This document shows positions 43,190 through 51,709 of a DNA stretch of 54,895 nt, in pieces. How positions within the stretch are numbered: position 1 is the stretch's first letter; each line of letters starts with the position of its first letter. The DNA lies in contig DIMT01000037.1 in the NCBI GenBank assembly GCA_002425705.1, positions 6,802-61,696 on the forward strand, in the 5' to 3' direction. The translations under genes were made by a program, and so were the position numbers. Below the pieces are notes generated by a model. That model ran no database searches, was not told the DNA's origin, and saw only the letters and a program-made list of their open reading frames with translations. Source of the DNA: Firmicutes bacterium UBA5559. GTDB taxonomy: Bacteria; Bacillota; Clostridia; Peptostreptococcales; Anaerovoracaceae.

Positions 43190-45010
43190 ATGGCAAAAAA
43201 ACAATTCAAAGCAGAATCAAAACGATTGATGGAGCTGATGATTCACTCCATCTATACCAACAAGGAAATCTTCCTGAGGGAACTGATTTCCAATGCCAGC
43301 GATGCGATGGACAAGATGTATTACCGGGCTCTGCAGGATGATGCGCTGGAGTTTCGAAGGGAAGACTACTATATAGAAATCTTCCCGGACAAAGAAACCA
43401 GGACGATTACTATTCGGGACACCGGCATCGGCATGACCCGGGAGGAGCTGGACAGCAATCTGGGTGTCATAGCCCGAAGCGGATCCGACCAGTTTAAAAA
43501 GGACCATGAAACAGCTGAAGATTATCAGATTATCGGTCAGTTCGGTGTAGGTTTCTACTCGGCATTCATGGTGGCGGACCGGGTGACGGTGAACAGCCGG
43601 GCTTTCGGTCAGGAGGAAGCTTACCAGTGGGAGTCCTCTGGCATTGACGGTTATACCATCACCAAATCAGAAAAGGAATCCCATGGAACGGATATCACCC
43701 TCCATCTTCGGGAGTCTTCGGATGAAGAGGATATGGACCGATACCTGAAGGATTATGAGATCCGAAGCCTGATTAAAAAGTATTCCGATTTCATCCGGTA
43801 TCCCATTCGGATGGGGGAGGATACCATCAACAGCATGGTCCCCTTATGGAGAAAGAATAAAAGTGAACTGACCAGGGAGGATTACGACAATTTTTATGAA
43901 GAAAATCATTTTGGGTTCGGAAAACCGCTGAAACACATTCATGTAAGCGTGGATGGAGCAGTCAGTTATAACGCGATCCTTTATATACCAAGCCGGGTTC
44001 CCTATGACTATTATACAAAGGAATTCCAGAAGGGTTTGGAACTGTATTCCAGCGGTGTAATGATCATGAAGCGTTGCCCGGATCTTCTGCCGGATCATTT
44101 TGGATTTGTTCAGGGATTGGTGGATAGTGAGGATCTTTCCTTGAATATTTCCAGGGAAATGCTTCAAAATGACAGGCAGCTTCGGCTGATTTCCAAAAAA
44201 ATCCGTGAAAAGATCCATCAGGAACTGCTGCAGATGCTTCGTGTCCAGAGAGAAGACTACGAGGAATTTTTCCGCAACTTCGGAAGGACCCTGAAATTCG
44301 GTATCTATAACGAGTTCGGAAAAGATAAGGAAGAGCTCCAGGACCTTCTGTTATTCTACTCATCCTCTGAGGAAAAAATGGTGACTCTGGAAGAATATGT
44401 GGACAGAATGAAGGAAGATCAACCATTCATCTACTTTGCCAGCGGAGAAACCGCGGAGCGGATCAACCGGATGCCCCAGGTGGAAAAAGTGCTGGACAAG
44501 GGATTTGAAGTTTTGTATTTCACCGATGAGGTGGACGAATTTGCCATACAGATGCTGTGGAAATACAAAGACAAGGAATTTCGCTCTGTATCCTCCGGTG
44601 ATTTGAAATTGGATGAGGATCAGGAAGAAAAAAGGGATGGCAGCGATGAGGATCAGGAAATGCTGGATCATCTGAAAAAACTGCTGGAAGATAAGGTGGA
44701 GGATGTCCGGCTCACCGGAAGGCTCAAATCCCATCCGGTCTGTCTGACGGCGGAAGGTCCCTTGTCCATCGAAATGGAAAAGGTCCTGAACAGCATGGCC
44801 GATGGGGAAAAAATGAAGGCTCGGAAGATACTGGAGCTGAACAGCAGTCATCCTTTGTTGGATAGGCTCCGGGAGCTTTATCGTTCCAATCGGGATCAGC
44901 TGGATGTCTACGGACGGCTGCTTCTGGGTCAGGCTTTGATTTTGGAAGGATTGGATCTGGAAGATCCGATTCAGTTTAATCAGGATATACTGAAGTTAAT
45001 GATGGAATGA
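43190..45010 (+). CDS. htpG: Chaperone HtpG (Hsp90)
   Basis: Cytosolic ATP-dependent chaperone. N-terminal GHKL ATPase motifs are ELISNASDAMDKMYY, IRDTGIGMTREEL and GQFGVGFYSAFMVADRVTV. The middle domain has IPSRVPYDYY and LNISREMLQNDRQL, and the C-terminal dimerization part is present. 606 residues, normal. ATG 43190 is used; SD AAGGAGG at 43171-43177 is 12 nt away, and the nearer ATG 43182 is out of frame. No CIRCE element is seen. The hydantoinase gene follows after 13 bp. Confidence 0.96.
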   Translation: MAKKQFKAESKRLMELMIHSIYTNKEIFLRELISNASDAMDKMYYRALQDDALEFRREDYYIEIFPDKETRTITIRDTGIGMTREELDSNLGVIARSGSDQFKKDHETAEDYQIIGQFGVGFYSAFMVADRVTVNSRAFGQEEAYQWESSGIDGYTITKSEKESHGTDITLHLRESSDEEDMDRYLKDYEIRSLIKKYSDFIRYPIRMGEDTINSMVPLWRKNKSELTREDYDNFYEENHFGFGKPLKHIHVSVDGAVSYNAILYIPSRVPYDYYTKEFQKGLELYSSGVMIMKRCPDLLPDHFGFVQGLVDSEDLSLNISREMLQNDRQLRLISKKIREKIHQELLQMLRVQREDYEEFFRNFGRTLKFGIYNEFGKDKEELQDLLLFYSSSEEKMVTLEEYVDRMKEDQPFIYFASGETAERINRMPQVEKVLDKGFEVLYFTDEVDEFAIQMLWKYKDKEFRSVSSGDLKLDEDQEEKRDGSDEDQEMLDHLKKLLEDKVEDVRLTGRLKSHPVCLTAEGPLSIEMEKVLNSMADGEKMKARKILELNSSHPLLDRLRELYRSNRDQLDVYGRLLLGQALILEGLDLEDPIQFNQDILKLMME

Positions 45011-45023
45011 AAAGGAGATGGAC

Positions 45024-46427
45024 ATGACTGGGACAACACTGATCAAAAATGGAACAATCCTTACAGCAGAAGAGGAGTATCGGGGAGATATTCTGATTCG
45101 AGGTGAAAAGATTTCTGTTATTGCTGATGAAATTATACCAGAAAAAGGTTGGGAAGTGCTGGATGCATCCGGCATGTACGTCATGCCGGGAGGGGTGGAT
45201 CAGCATGTCCACTTTTCCTTTAACTACAAAGGAAGCAAGGTTCGGGGATTTGAAACCTCTCATGCCGCTGCTGTTGGAGGAACCACGACCCTGATAGAAT
45301 TTGTCAACCAGGAGCAGGGGAAGGGGCTGGTGGAATCCATACAGGACTATATTAAGTCCGATGTGGATGGAATCGCTATGGTCGATTATGCTTTTCACAG
45401 TGTGATGACCGATCCCCGGGATGAGGTAATCGAAGAAATCCCCAAGCTGGCAGAAGCTGGATTTCCTACCATGAAGCTGTTTATGGCCTACAAGGGAATG
45501 TTCTTTCATGCAGATGATGACACCATCCTGAAAGCCCTGAAAAAGGGAAGGGCGGCCGGAATGACCATCATGGTCCATGCAGAAAATGCAGAGATGATCG
45601 ACGTCCTTTCCAAAGAGCTGATTCGGGAGGGCAAAACAGAACCCTACTACCATGCGGTATCCCGGCCTCCGGTGGTGGAAGCGGAGGCTACCAGAAGGGC
45701 TATCTATCTGGCTGAACTGGCCGATGCACCCCTTTATGTGGTCCATGTTTCCTGCAAAGAAGCCATGGAAATCATCCGGGAGGCTTACAGTAAAGGCCAG
45801 CAGGTTTATGGAGAAACCTGCTCCCACTATCTGGTTCTGGATAGGGAGGATCTGGCCAAACCCAACTTTGAAGGGGCAAAATACGTCTGTTCCCCGGCAC
45901 TCAGAACTCAGGAGCACCGGGATGCCCTATGGGAAGCCATCGATAAAAAATGGCTCAACGCCGTCAGCTCGGATCATTGTGGCTTTGACTGGAAGGAACA
46001 GAAGCATATGGGATTTGGTGACGGGAAATCCTTTGCGGACATACCCAATGGAGCGCCCAGCCTCCAGAACCGGATGAATATACTATGGACTTACGGAGTC
46101 TGTGAAGGGAAAATTTCCCGTCAGCGTTTCGTAGACCTGGCTTGTACCATGCCGGCAAGAATCAATGGTCTGGAAGGAAAGGGCCATATTGGTGTCGGAT
46201 ATGATGGAGACGTTGTTCTTTTTGATCCCTCCTATGAAGGGGTGATTTCCGTAAAAAATAACCTGGAAGACGTAGATTTCTGTCCTTTCGAAGGATTTGT
46301 CCAGAAGGGAAGAGCGGATACGGTGCTCCTCCGGGGACAGGTCATCGTAAAAAATGGACAATATGTGGGCCAAAAGGGGCAGGGAAAACTAATCCATGGA
46401 AAGCCCTATGGTGATTCCTATAAATAA
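45024..46427 (+). CDS. Dihydropyrimidinase / D-hydantoinase
   Basis: Cyclic amidohydrolase opening dihydropyrimidines or hydantoins to N-carbamoyl amino acids. The metal site has DQHVHF and the carboxylated lysine in TMKLFMAYKG; VHAENAEM, HVSCKEA, ETCSHYL and SSDHCGFDW carry further conserved His/Asp. 467 residues, full length. ATG 45024 has AAAGGAG 6 nt upstream; ATG 45018 is too close. The carbamoylase gene follows, giving a two-step path from hydantoin or dihydropyrimidine to free amino acid. Confidence 0.92.
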   Translation: MTGTTLIKNGTILTAEEEYRGDILIRGEKISVIADEIIPEKGWEVLDASGMYVMPGGVDQHVHFSFNYKGSKVRGFETSHAAAVGGTTTLIEFVNQEQGKGLVESIQDYIKSDVDGIAMVDYAFHSVMTDPRDEVIEEIPKLAEAGFPTMKLFMAYKGMFFHADDDTILKALKKGRAAGMTIMVHAENAEMIDVLSKELIREGKTEPYYHAVSRPPVVEAEATRRAIYLAELADAPLYVVHVSCKEAMEIIREAYSKGQQVYGETCSHYLVLDREDLAKPNFEGAKYVCSPALRTQEHRDALWEAIDKKWLNAVSSDHCGFDWKEQKHMGFGDGKSFADIPNGAPSLQNRMNILWTYGVCEGKISRQRFVDLACTMPARINGLEGKGHIGVGYDGDVVLFDPSYEGVISVKNNLEDVDFCPFEGFVQKGRADTVLLRGQVIVKNGQYVGQKGQGKLIHGKPYGDSYK

Positions 46428-46449
46428 CATCCGAAGGGAAGTGAGATCA

Positions 46450-47685
46450 TTGAAAATCAATATCCAGCGGGTCATGGAAGATATCCGGACCATCTCATCC
46501 ATCCGACCGGAAGGGTCTTTCGGGTCTACCCGTTTCTCTTATAGTGAAGAGGATCGCCATGCCCGGGAATACGTAATCCGAGAAATGACTGGTGCCGGAG
46601 CTAACGTATGGACTGATTCGGTGGGGAATATCCATGGGCGGATAGTCGGCACCGAAAAAGAAAAGAGCCGGGTCCTGGTGGGTTCTCATTTGGACACGGT
46701 GCGGAATGGTGGCCCTCTGGATGGTCTTCTTGGAGTGGCAGCCGGATTGGAGATCCTGAGGGTATTTCAGGAAGAAAAAATTAAACCGGTGAGGGATCTT
46801 GAAATCATCGCTTTTTCGGAAGAGGAAGGTTCCAATTTCGGCGCTACCATGCTGGGAAGCAAATGCCTGGCTGGAAAAGCAGGACTAGAAGAGCTGAGGC
46901 GACTAAAAAATGATGAAGGGATTACCGCCTACGAAGTCATGAAAAAATTCGGTCTCAATCCGGATTCCATCGAAGAGGATCTGTTCAAACCGGAAGAAAC
47001 CTATGCCATGTTGGAGCTTCACATCGAGCAGGGTCAGGTATTGGAAGACTCCGGAGCATCCCTGGGAATTGTGGAAGGAATCTTTGGCATGACCAACATC
47101 CACATCACGTTAAAAGGAATAGGGAACCATGCAGGAGCTACCCCCATGGGCCTTCGCCGGGATCCTATGGCGGCTGCAGGGAGGATCATTGGAAAGATAC
47201 CGGAGTGGGTGAACCAAATAGGCAGCACCCAGCTGGTTGCAACCGTGGGGAAAATCCAGGCATACCCCAATGCCTCCAATGTAATTCCGGAAAAGGTAGC
47301 TTTCACCGTGGATATTCGGGATATGGAAGCTGGGTTCATCGGAAAAATGGAATCCAGAATCCGGGAGGAACTGGAAAGGCTGGGAAAAGAGGGAATCCAA
47401 ATTCAAATGGAAACCATTGCCACCTCTCCGTCGGTTTCCCTCTCTCGAGAAATCGGTGATATTTTGAAAGAGGAAGCAACCGCCATGGGAATTTCAAACC
47501 GGAATATGTATAGCGGTGCGGTTCATGATTGTGCCATGTTTACGGATATGACGAAGGTTGGTCTTCTCTTTGTCCCCAGCATCGGCGGCCGAAGTCATGT
47601 GCCGGAGGAGGATACAAAGGAAGGGGATATTGGGGCAGGCATATCCGTACTGCTTAGGGCAGTTTGCAGAGTAGTCATGGAATAA
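46450..47685 (+). CDS. Zn-dependent amidohydrolase of the carbamoylase/beta-ureidopropionase family
   Basis: M20-family hydrolase that releases ammonia and CO2 from N-carbamoyl amino acids. Motifs are GSHLDTVRNGGPLDGLLGV, FSEEEGSNFG, LELHIEQGQVLE and GNHAGATPM; FTVDIRDME lies in the dimerization domain. The TTG start at 46450 is chosen because the product then begins MKINIQRV like family members (411 residues) and a purine-rich AAGGGAA lies about 9 nt upstream. Longer in-frame forms reach back into the hydantoinase gene. Allantoate amidohydrolase is an alternative. Confidence 0.88.
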   Translation: MKINIQRVMEDIRTISSIRPEGSFGSTRFSYSEEDRHAREYVIREMTGAGANVWTDSVGNIHGRIVGTEKEKSRVLVGSHLDTVRNGGPLDGLLGVAAGLEILRVFQEEKIKPVRDLEIIAFSEEEGSNFGATMLGSKCLAGKAGLEELRRLKNDEGITAYEVMKKFGLNPDSIEEDLFKPEETYAMLELHIEQGQVLEDSGASLGIVEGIFGMTNIHITLKGIGNHAGATPMGLRRDPMAAAGRIIGKIPEWVNQIGSTQLVATVGKIQAYPNASNVIPEKVAFTVDIRDMEAGFIGKMESRIREELERLGKEGIQIQMETIATSPSVSLSREIGDILKEEATAMGISNRNMYSGAVHDCAMFTDMTKVGLLFVPSIGGRSHVPEEDTKEGDIGAGISVLLRAVCRVVME

Positions 47686-47699
47686 GACAAAATAAAGAC

Positions 47700-47737
47700 A
47701 GAACCGAAGGGTGACCTTCGGTTCTGATATTTTTTGA
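47700..47737. terminator. Terminator between carbamoylase and crotonase genes
   Basis: AGAACCGAAGG and CCTTCGGTTCT enclose GTGA (47700-47725), followed by T-rich GATATTTTTT. It separates convergent genes. Confidence 0.9.
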
Positions 47738-47755
47738 AAAACCATTTTTCCTCTC

Positions 47756-48532
47756 TTATTTTTTCTGGAAGACGGGAGGACGCTTTTCCAGAAAAGCCTG
47801 CATTCCTTCCTTTTTATCATCGGAACTGAAGGGCGCTGTAAAACTTTCGATTTCCAGCATGCAGGCAGAATTCATATCCAGGCTCAGCCCGTTGTTGATA
47901 GTGGATTTAGCCACTGCAACGGCGATAGGAGCCTTTGCCATGATGCTTCTGGCTACTTTTATCGAGTTGCCGATCAGTTCTTCCGGTGGGACGACCCTTT
48001 CAACCAAGCCGATTCTAAATGCTTCATCCGCAGTGATAAGTTCACCGGTCATGATCAGGTATTTGGCCATGCCTTTACCCACCAGCCGGGGCAACCGCTG
48101 AGTTCCCCCAAATCCGGGGGTAATCCCCAGCTTGACTTCTGGCTGACCAAATCGCGCCTTTTCGGAAGCAATCCGTATGTCGCAAGCCATGGCCAGTTCA
48201 CATCCGCCTCCTAGTGCAAATCCATTGACTGCAGCGATAACCGGTTTATCCATATTTTCAATAATATTCATGAGCCGATGACCCTTCAGCATCATTTCTC
48301 TTCCTTCAATAGGATTCAGATCCACCATTTCGCTGATGTCCGCTCCGGATACAAATGCTTTGCCTTTGCCGGTGAGCAGAATGACACCCACATCCGGGTG
48401 GTCGGATAAACGGATGAACTCCTCCGTTAATTCTTCAATCATTGACCTATTGAGGGAATTGAGGGATTCCGGCCGGTTGATGGTGATGATACCTACTCCT
48501 TCGTCAATTTCTGTAATGATGTTATTATCCAT
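47756..48532 (-). CDS. Enoyl-CoA hydratase/isomerase family (crotonase)
   Basis: Crotonase-fold protein of 258 residues, normally hydrating short-chain 2-enoyl-CoA such as crotonyl-CoA. Oxyanion-hole motifs SGADISEM and NGFALGGGCELAMACDIRIA are intact, with a catalytic Glu in PEVKLGITPGFGGTQRL. It is alone in its transcript. With 4-hydroxybutyryl-CoA dehydratase nearby it may serve crotonyl-CoA metabolism in amino acid fermentation, but this is inference. Confidence 0.9.
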   Translation of the reverse strand: MDNNIITEIDEGVGIITINRPESLNSLNRSMIEELTEEFIRLSDHPDVGVILLTGKGKAFVSGADISEMVDLNPIEGREMMLKGHRLMNIIENMDKPVIAAVNGFALGGGCELAMACDIRIASEKARFGQPEVKLGITPGFGGTQRLPRLVGKGMAKYLIMTGELITADEAFRIGLVERVVPPEELIGNSIKVARSIMAKAPIAVAVAKSTINNGLSLDMNSACMLEIESFTAPFSSDDKKEGMQAFLEKRPPVFQKK

Positions 48533-48552
48533 AATCCACCATCCTTTCTATT

Positions 48553-48566
48553 TGATGATTTCATCA
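48553..48566. promoter_or_regulatory. Palindrome at the crotonase promoter
   Basis: TGATGA-TT-TCATCA is a perfect inverted repeat overlapping the -10 of the crotonase promoter, in a repressor position. The regulator is unknown. Confidence 0.35.
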
Positions 48567-48591
48567 TAGCACCGGAGGGTGAAGGAATCAA
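48563..48591 (-). promoter_or_regulatory. Promoter of the crotonase gene
   Basis: Minus strand -35 TTGATT (48591-48586), 17-nt spacer, -10 TATGAT (48568-48563), about 30 nt from the start codon. Confidence 0.7.
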
Positions 48592-48609
48592 GAAATCCGG
48601 ATAAAACTT

Positions 48610-49248
48610 TTAAGAAATCCGCTCGTTAAGCCTTTGAATTCCTTTCCGGAATCCGGGTATCAACAGCAACAGGATGGTCAGACCACCTTCCGCTGCCAAA
48701 TAGGTGATGTTGTACCAGAGGGACCAGGTAACCGCGTTAAATCCTTCCGGAGCATAGGCACCGAAGAAGATGATACCTGATAGGACGGCACACAGATACC
48801 GTCCTGCAACGCCAACCAGATAGGAGGGTATGATACCGGCTTTTTTTGCCGGGATCAGTGCAGCAAAGGCCAGAGCACCATAGGCTAATGGGTAATCCAA
48901 AATCATTTGAACAGGGTGTATGACATAGGGATTGAAAATCAAATCGATCAAGCCAACACACATGCCGGCCATCAATCCTCTCCGCAGTCCAAAAAACTGA
49001 GCGCAGAGTACGATTGGCAGCATGGAAAAAGCGGTGACGGAACCTCCCTGGGGCATACGGAAGAGGACGATCTGATTTAAGGCCAGAGCCAGGGCTACTA
49101 AAATAGCCGATGTGACCAAAGCCCGGGTGTCAGTTTTCTTCCCTTTTCCTGAGACTAAAATGCCAAGAAAAAGGAGGAGGATGGCGGCGACGACGGCAAC
49201 TTGCCCCGTAGTGGATTCAAAGAATCCCTGTAACTGTTCTGATGTCAT
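48610..49248 (-). CDS. thiT: Thiamine ECF transporter substrate-binding component ThiT
   Basis: S component of an energy-coupling-factor vitamin transporter. It has about six helices plus the ThiT pattern GGSVTAFSMLPIVLCAQFFG and QMILDYPLAYGALAFAA. An extra N-terminal helix (about 15-33) precedes the family core. 212 residues. A TPP riboswitch directly upstream and the thiamine pyrophosphokinase gene next door confirm thiamine as the ligand. The energizing EcfA/A'/T module is not in the window. Confidence 0.93.
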   Translation of the reverse strand: MTSEQLQGFFESTTGQVAVVAAILLLFLGILVSGKGKKTDTRALVTSAILVALALALNQIVLFRMPQGGSVTAFSMLPIVLCAQFFGLRRGLMAGMCVGLIDLIFNPYVIHPVQMILDYPLAYGALAFAALIPAKKAGIIPSYLVGVAGRYLCAVLSGIIFFGAYAPEGFNAVTWSLWYNITYLAAEGGLTILLLLIPGFRKGIQRLNERIS

Positions 49249-49274
49249 AAAAAAACCTCCTTCAACGCAGGAGG
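49249..49274 (-). terminator. TPP riboswitch expression platform: terminator that sequesters the thiT ribosome binding site
   Basis: On the minus strand CCTCCT (49274-49269), a 7-nt loop and AGGAGG (49261-49256) are followed by seven T. AGGAGG is also the thiT ribosome binding site, so the same short hairpin can block both elongation and translation initiation. Confidence 0.7.
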
Positions 49275-49314
49275 GGAACTGGAACCAGGTACGACGAAAT
49301 GGCCGTAATCCGGT

Positions 49315-49402
49315 CTGTGCTTCCCTACGATGGTATTATCCATGTCAGGTATTGAGGGTATCCGTTGTCTAAGCAACGACTCTCAGCGTCTGCTCCCCTA
49401 GC
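49315..49402 (-). promoter_or_regulatory. TPP riboswitch (THI element)
   Basis: Read on the minus strand, the conserved blocks are in order: CTAGGGGAGC, GCTGAGAGT, ATACCCTC, ACCTGA, TGGATAATACCA and CGTAGGGAAGC. These are the pyrimidine- and pyrophosphate-binding helices of the THI element. It controls thiT; TPP binding should turn expression off. Confidence 0.95.
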
Positions 49403-49425
49403 TTCTATTCATTTATTCTTTTTCC

Positions 49426-49453
49426 ATACTACCATGAAAAAAGAGATTGTCAA
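49426..49453 (-). promoter_or_regulatory. Promoter of riboswitch-thiT
   Basis: Minus strand perfect -35 TTGACA (49453-49448), 16-nt spacer, -10 TAGTAT (49431-49426). It overlaps the end of thiN, so thiT has its own start although thiN lies directly upstream. Confidence 0.7.
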
Positions 49454-50079
49454 GTCCTGTCCCGGGATAAAATTACCAGAAGTTTCCCGGAGGTAAAAGA
49501 AATGATGGCTTCCTCTTCCGTGAAAAGATTGCTGACACCAAGAGGGTAGGAGTGGGTCAGAGTGGCATTGGCAAGAGGATAATAAAGTCCTTTGGTTGTC
49601 ACCCCACGGCAGGCTTCCGTATAAGAAAAAAGAGACAAATAGCTGTACCGATCCCCTGGAATACAAATTTCCGAAGGCGCGAACATAAACACCCGATTCT
49701 GATCATCCCGAATTTCCATCCGTACACCGGCAAAGAGAGAATAGGACAGACAGTGGAGATTTGCTACGGTATGATCCAGCCGGCCACCTAGTCCGCCTAT
49801 CAGGACGATGTCTCGGTAGCCCAGTTCGATGGCTTTTTTAAGAGCTGCCAAGGTATCCGTATCATCCTTTTCTACCGGCAGAGGATAAAAGGGGATGTGC
49901 TCTGGAATAGGGCAGGAAATAGAATCCATATCCCCAATGATCAAATCCGGTGACAGACCGATTTCCATCAACTTCTCATAACCTCCGTCAGCACAGATAA
50001 TGGTGTCTCCCTGCTGATTATCCAGCAGATCTTTCAGGGAACCTTCCAGATAGGAAACCACCAGATAACATTTAGACAT
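49450..50079 (-). CDS. thiN: Thiamine pyrophosphokinase
   Basis: Transfers pyrophosphate from ATP to thiamine to give TPP. Signature motifs are ICADGGYEKLMEIGLSPDL with GDMDSI, EKDDTDTLAALKKA and GGLGGRLDHTVANLH. 209 residues, normal. It overlaps purB by 8 bp, so it is translated from the purB transcript. Paired with ThiT, it lets the cell take up and activate thiamine without making it. Confidence 0.94.
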   Translation of the reverse strand: MSKCYLVVSYLEGSLKDLLDNQQGDTIICADGGYEKLMEIGLSPDLIIGDMDSISCPIPEHIPFYPLPVEKDDTDTLAALKKAIELGYRDIVLIGGLGGRLDHTVANLHCLSYSLFAGVRMEIRDDQNRVFMFAPSEICIPGDRYSYLSLFSYTEACRGVTTKGLYYPLANATLTHSYPLGVSNLFTEEEAIISFTSGKLLVILSRDRT

Positions 50080-51502
50080 GAACGTCTCCCTTCATCACCA
50101 GCAGATGTTTATTAGCTGCAAGAACCGGATCTACCATGTCCCGGATAAATTCCTCTGTCTGCAAAGAAGCGCAGCCGATATAGAGGGCAGGATCCATCAG
50201 CGCTTCCAGTTGGCCGGCGGTAAGATTGAAGGCCGGATCATCGGAAATCCTCCGGAGAAGATCATTGGGAAGGCCTTCTTCCTTCACCAGTTTCCCTGCT
50301 TCCATGGAGTGGACACGGATTCTTTCATGAAGCTCCTGCCGGTCACCGCCGTTTTTCACAGCCTGCATCATGATGTTTTCTGTAGCCATGAAGGGCAGTT
50401 CGCTCATCAGCCTGCTGCGGATCACCTTGGGATAAACCACGATTCCTTCTGCTATGTTCAAATAGATTTCCAGAATGCCATCCACAGACAGAAAGGCTTC
50501 CGGAATACTGATCCGCTTATTGGCAGAATCATCTAAAGTCCGTTCGAACCACTGGGTGGAAGCGGTGATAGCCGGATTGATGGCATCAGCGATCACGTAA
50601 TTAGCCAAGGCAGCAATTCGCTCGCTTCGCATGGGATTTCTCTTATAAGCCATAGCGGAGGAGCCAATTTGTTCCTTTTCAAAGGGTTCTTCGATTTCCT
50701 TCAGATGCTGAAGAAGCCGCATATCGTTGGAAAACTTATGAGCACTTTGAGCAATGCCACTCAGCACATTCATCACCCGGCTGTCGATTTTTCTAGAATA
50801 GGTCTGGCCGGTTACGGGGTAACAAGAGGCGTATCCCATTTTGTTGGCAATCAACTGATCCAGCCTTTTGACCTTATCATAGTCTCCGTCAAACAACTCC
50901 AGGAAACTGGCCTGAGTTCCCGTAGTTCCTTTAGACCCCAGCAATTTCATTGATTCCAGGGTGTGATCCAGATCTTCCAGATCCAACAGCAGGTCATGAA
51001 TCCACAGGGTGGCCCTTTTTCCCACGCTGGTCGGCTGAGCTGGCTGGAAATGGGTAAACCCGAGAGTAGGCAGGTCTTTGTTCTTCAGGGCAAAATCCTT
51101 CATTTTTGCCACCACGTTGATCAGTTTTGACCGGAGGAGTCGAAGGGCTTCGGTCATGATGATCAAATCCGTGTTATCCCCTACGTAGCAGGAGGTTGCT
51201 CCCAAATGGATGATTCCTTTTGCATCAGGGCATTGCTGGCCATAGGCATATACATGGGCCATCACATCGTGACGAACGATTCTTTCCCGTTCCCGGGCTG
51301 TTTCGTAGTTGATATTTTCGGCATTTTCCTTAAGCTGAAGAATTTGTTCCTCCGAAATATCCAGGCCCAGCTCCCGTTCTGCTTCGGCCAGGGCAATCCA
51401 AAGCTTTCTCCAGGTACGGAACTTTTTTTCCGGGGAAAACAGGTATTGCATTTCCTTGCTGGGATACCGTTCGGACAGCGGGCTTGTGTAATTATCGATC
51501 AT
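50072..51502 (-). CDS. purB: Adenylosuccinate lyase
   Basis: Cleaves adenylosuccinate and SAICAR with release of fumarate in purine synthesis. Family signature GSSAMAYKRNPMRSERI is intact, with the catalytic HLGATSCYVGDN and FTHFQPAQPTSVGKRA. 476 residues, the longer PurB type similar to eukaryotic enzymes. ATG 51502 follows AGGAGG; the in-frame extension to 51562 lacks a site. Divergent from purA, the partner step that makes adenylosuccinate. Confidence 0.95.
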   Translation of the reverse strand: MIDNYTSPLSERYPSKEMQYLFSPEKKFRTWRKLWIALAEAERELGLDISEEQILQLKENAENINYETARERERIVRHDVMAHVYAYGQQCPDAKGIIHLGATSCYVGDNTDLIIMTEALRLLRSKLINVVAKMKDFALKNKDLPTLGFTHFQPAQPTSVGKRATLWIHDLLLDLEDLDHTLESMKLLGSKGTTGTQASFLELFDGDYDKVKRLDQLIANKMGYASCYPVTGQTYSRKIDSRVMNVLSGIAQSAHKFSNDMRLLQHLKEIEEPFEKEQIGSSAMAYKRNPMRSERIAALANYVIADAINPAITASTQWFERTLDDSANKRISIPEAFLSVDGILEIYLNIAEGIVVYPKVIRSRLMSELPFMATENIMMQAVKNGGDRQELHERIRVHSMEAGKLVKEEGLPNDLLRRISDDPAFNLTAGQLEALMDPALYIGCASLQTEEFIRDMVDPVLAANKHLLVMKGDVHV

Positions 51503-51552
51503 ATGAAATCCTCCTGTTCGGGCTTGTATTGAGCGAGTTCGTTTATCGAAAC

Positions 51553-51581
51553 ATTTTATCATCTAATCCATCAGATTTCAA
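51553..51581 (-). promoter_or_regulatory. Promoter of purB-thiN
   Basis: Minus strand -35 TTGAAA (51581-51576), 17-nt spacer, -10 TAAAAT (51558-51553), about 45 nt before the purB start. Confidence 0.7.
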
Positions 51582-51613
51582 TATCGTAAAAGAAGGCTTT
51601 CCAGGAAAAAATA

Positions 51614-51641
51614 TTGTAAATTGGCTGAAATAGTATATAAT
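51614..51641 (+). promoter_or_regulatory. Promoter of purA
   Basis: -35 TTGTAA (51614-51619), 16-nt spacer, -10 TATAAT (51636-51641). It is back to back with the purB promoter. No purine riboswitch is present in the 60-nt leader. Confidence 0.7.
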
Positions 51642-51709
51642 TATTAAGTTAACTGGGGCACATCGGTAGTTGGATTGGAAGAAGTAAAAGAGTTTACAGG
51701 AGGTATATT

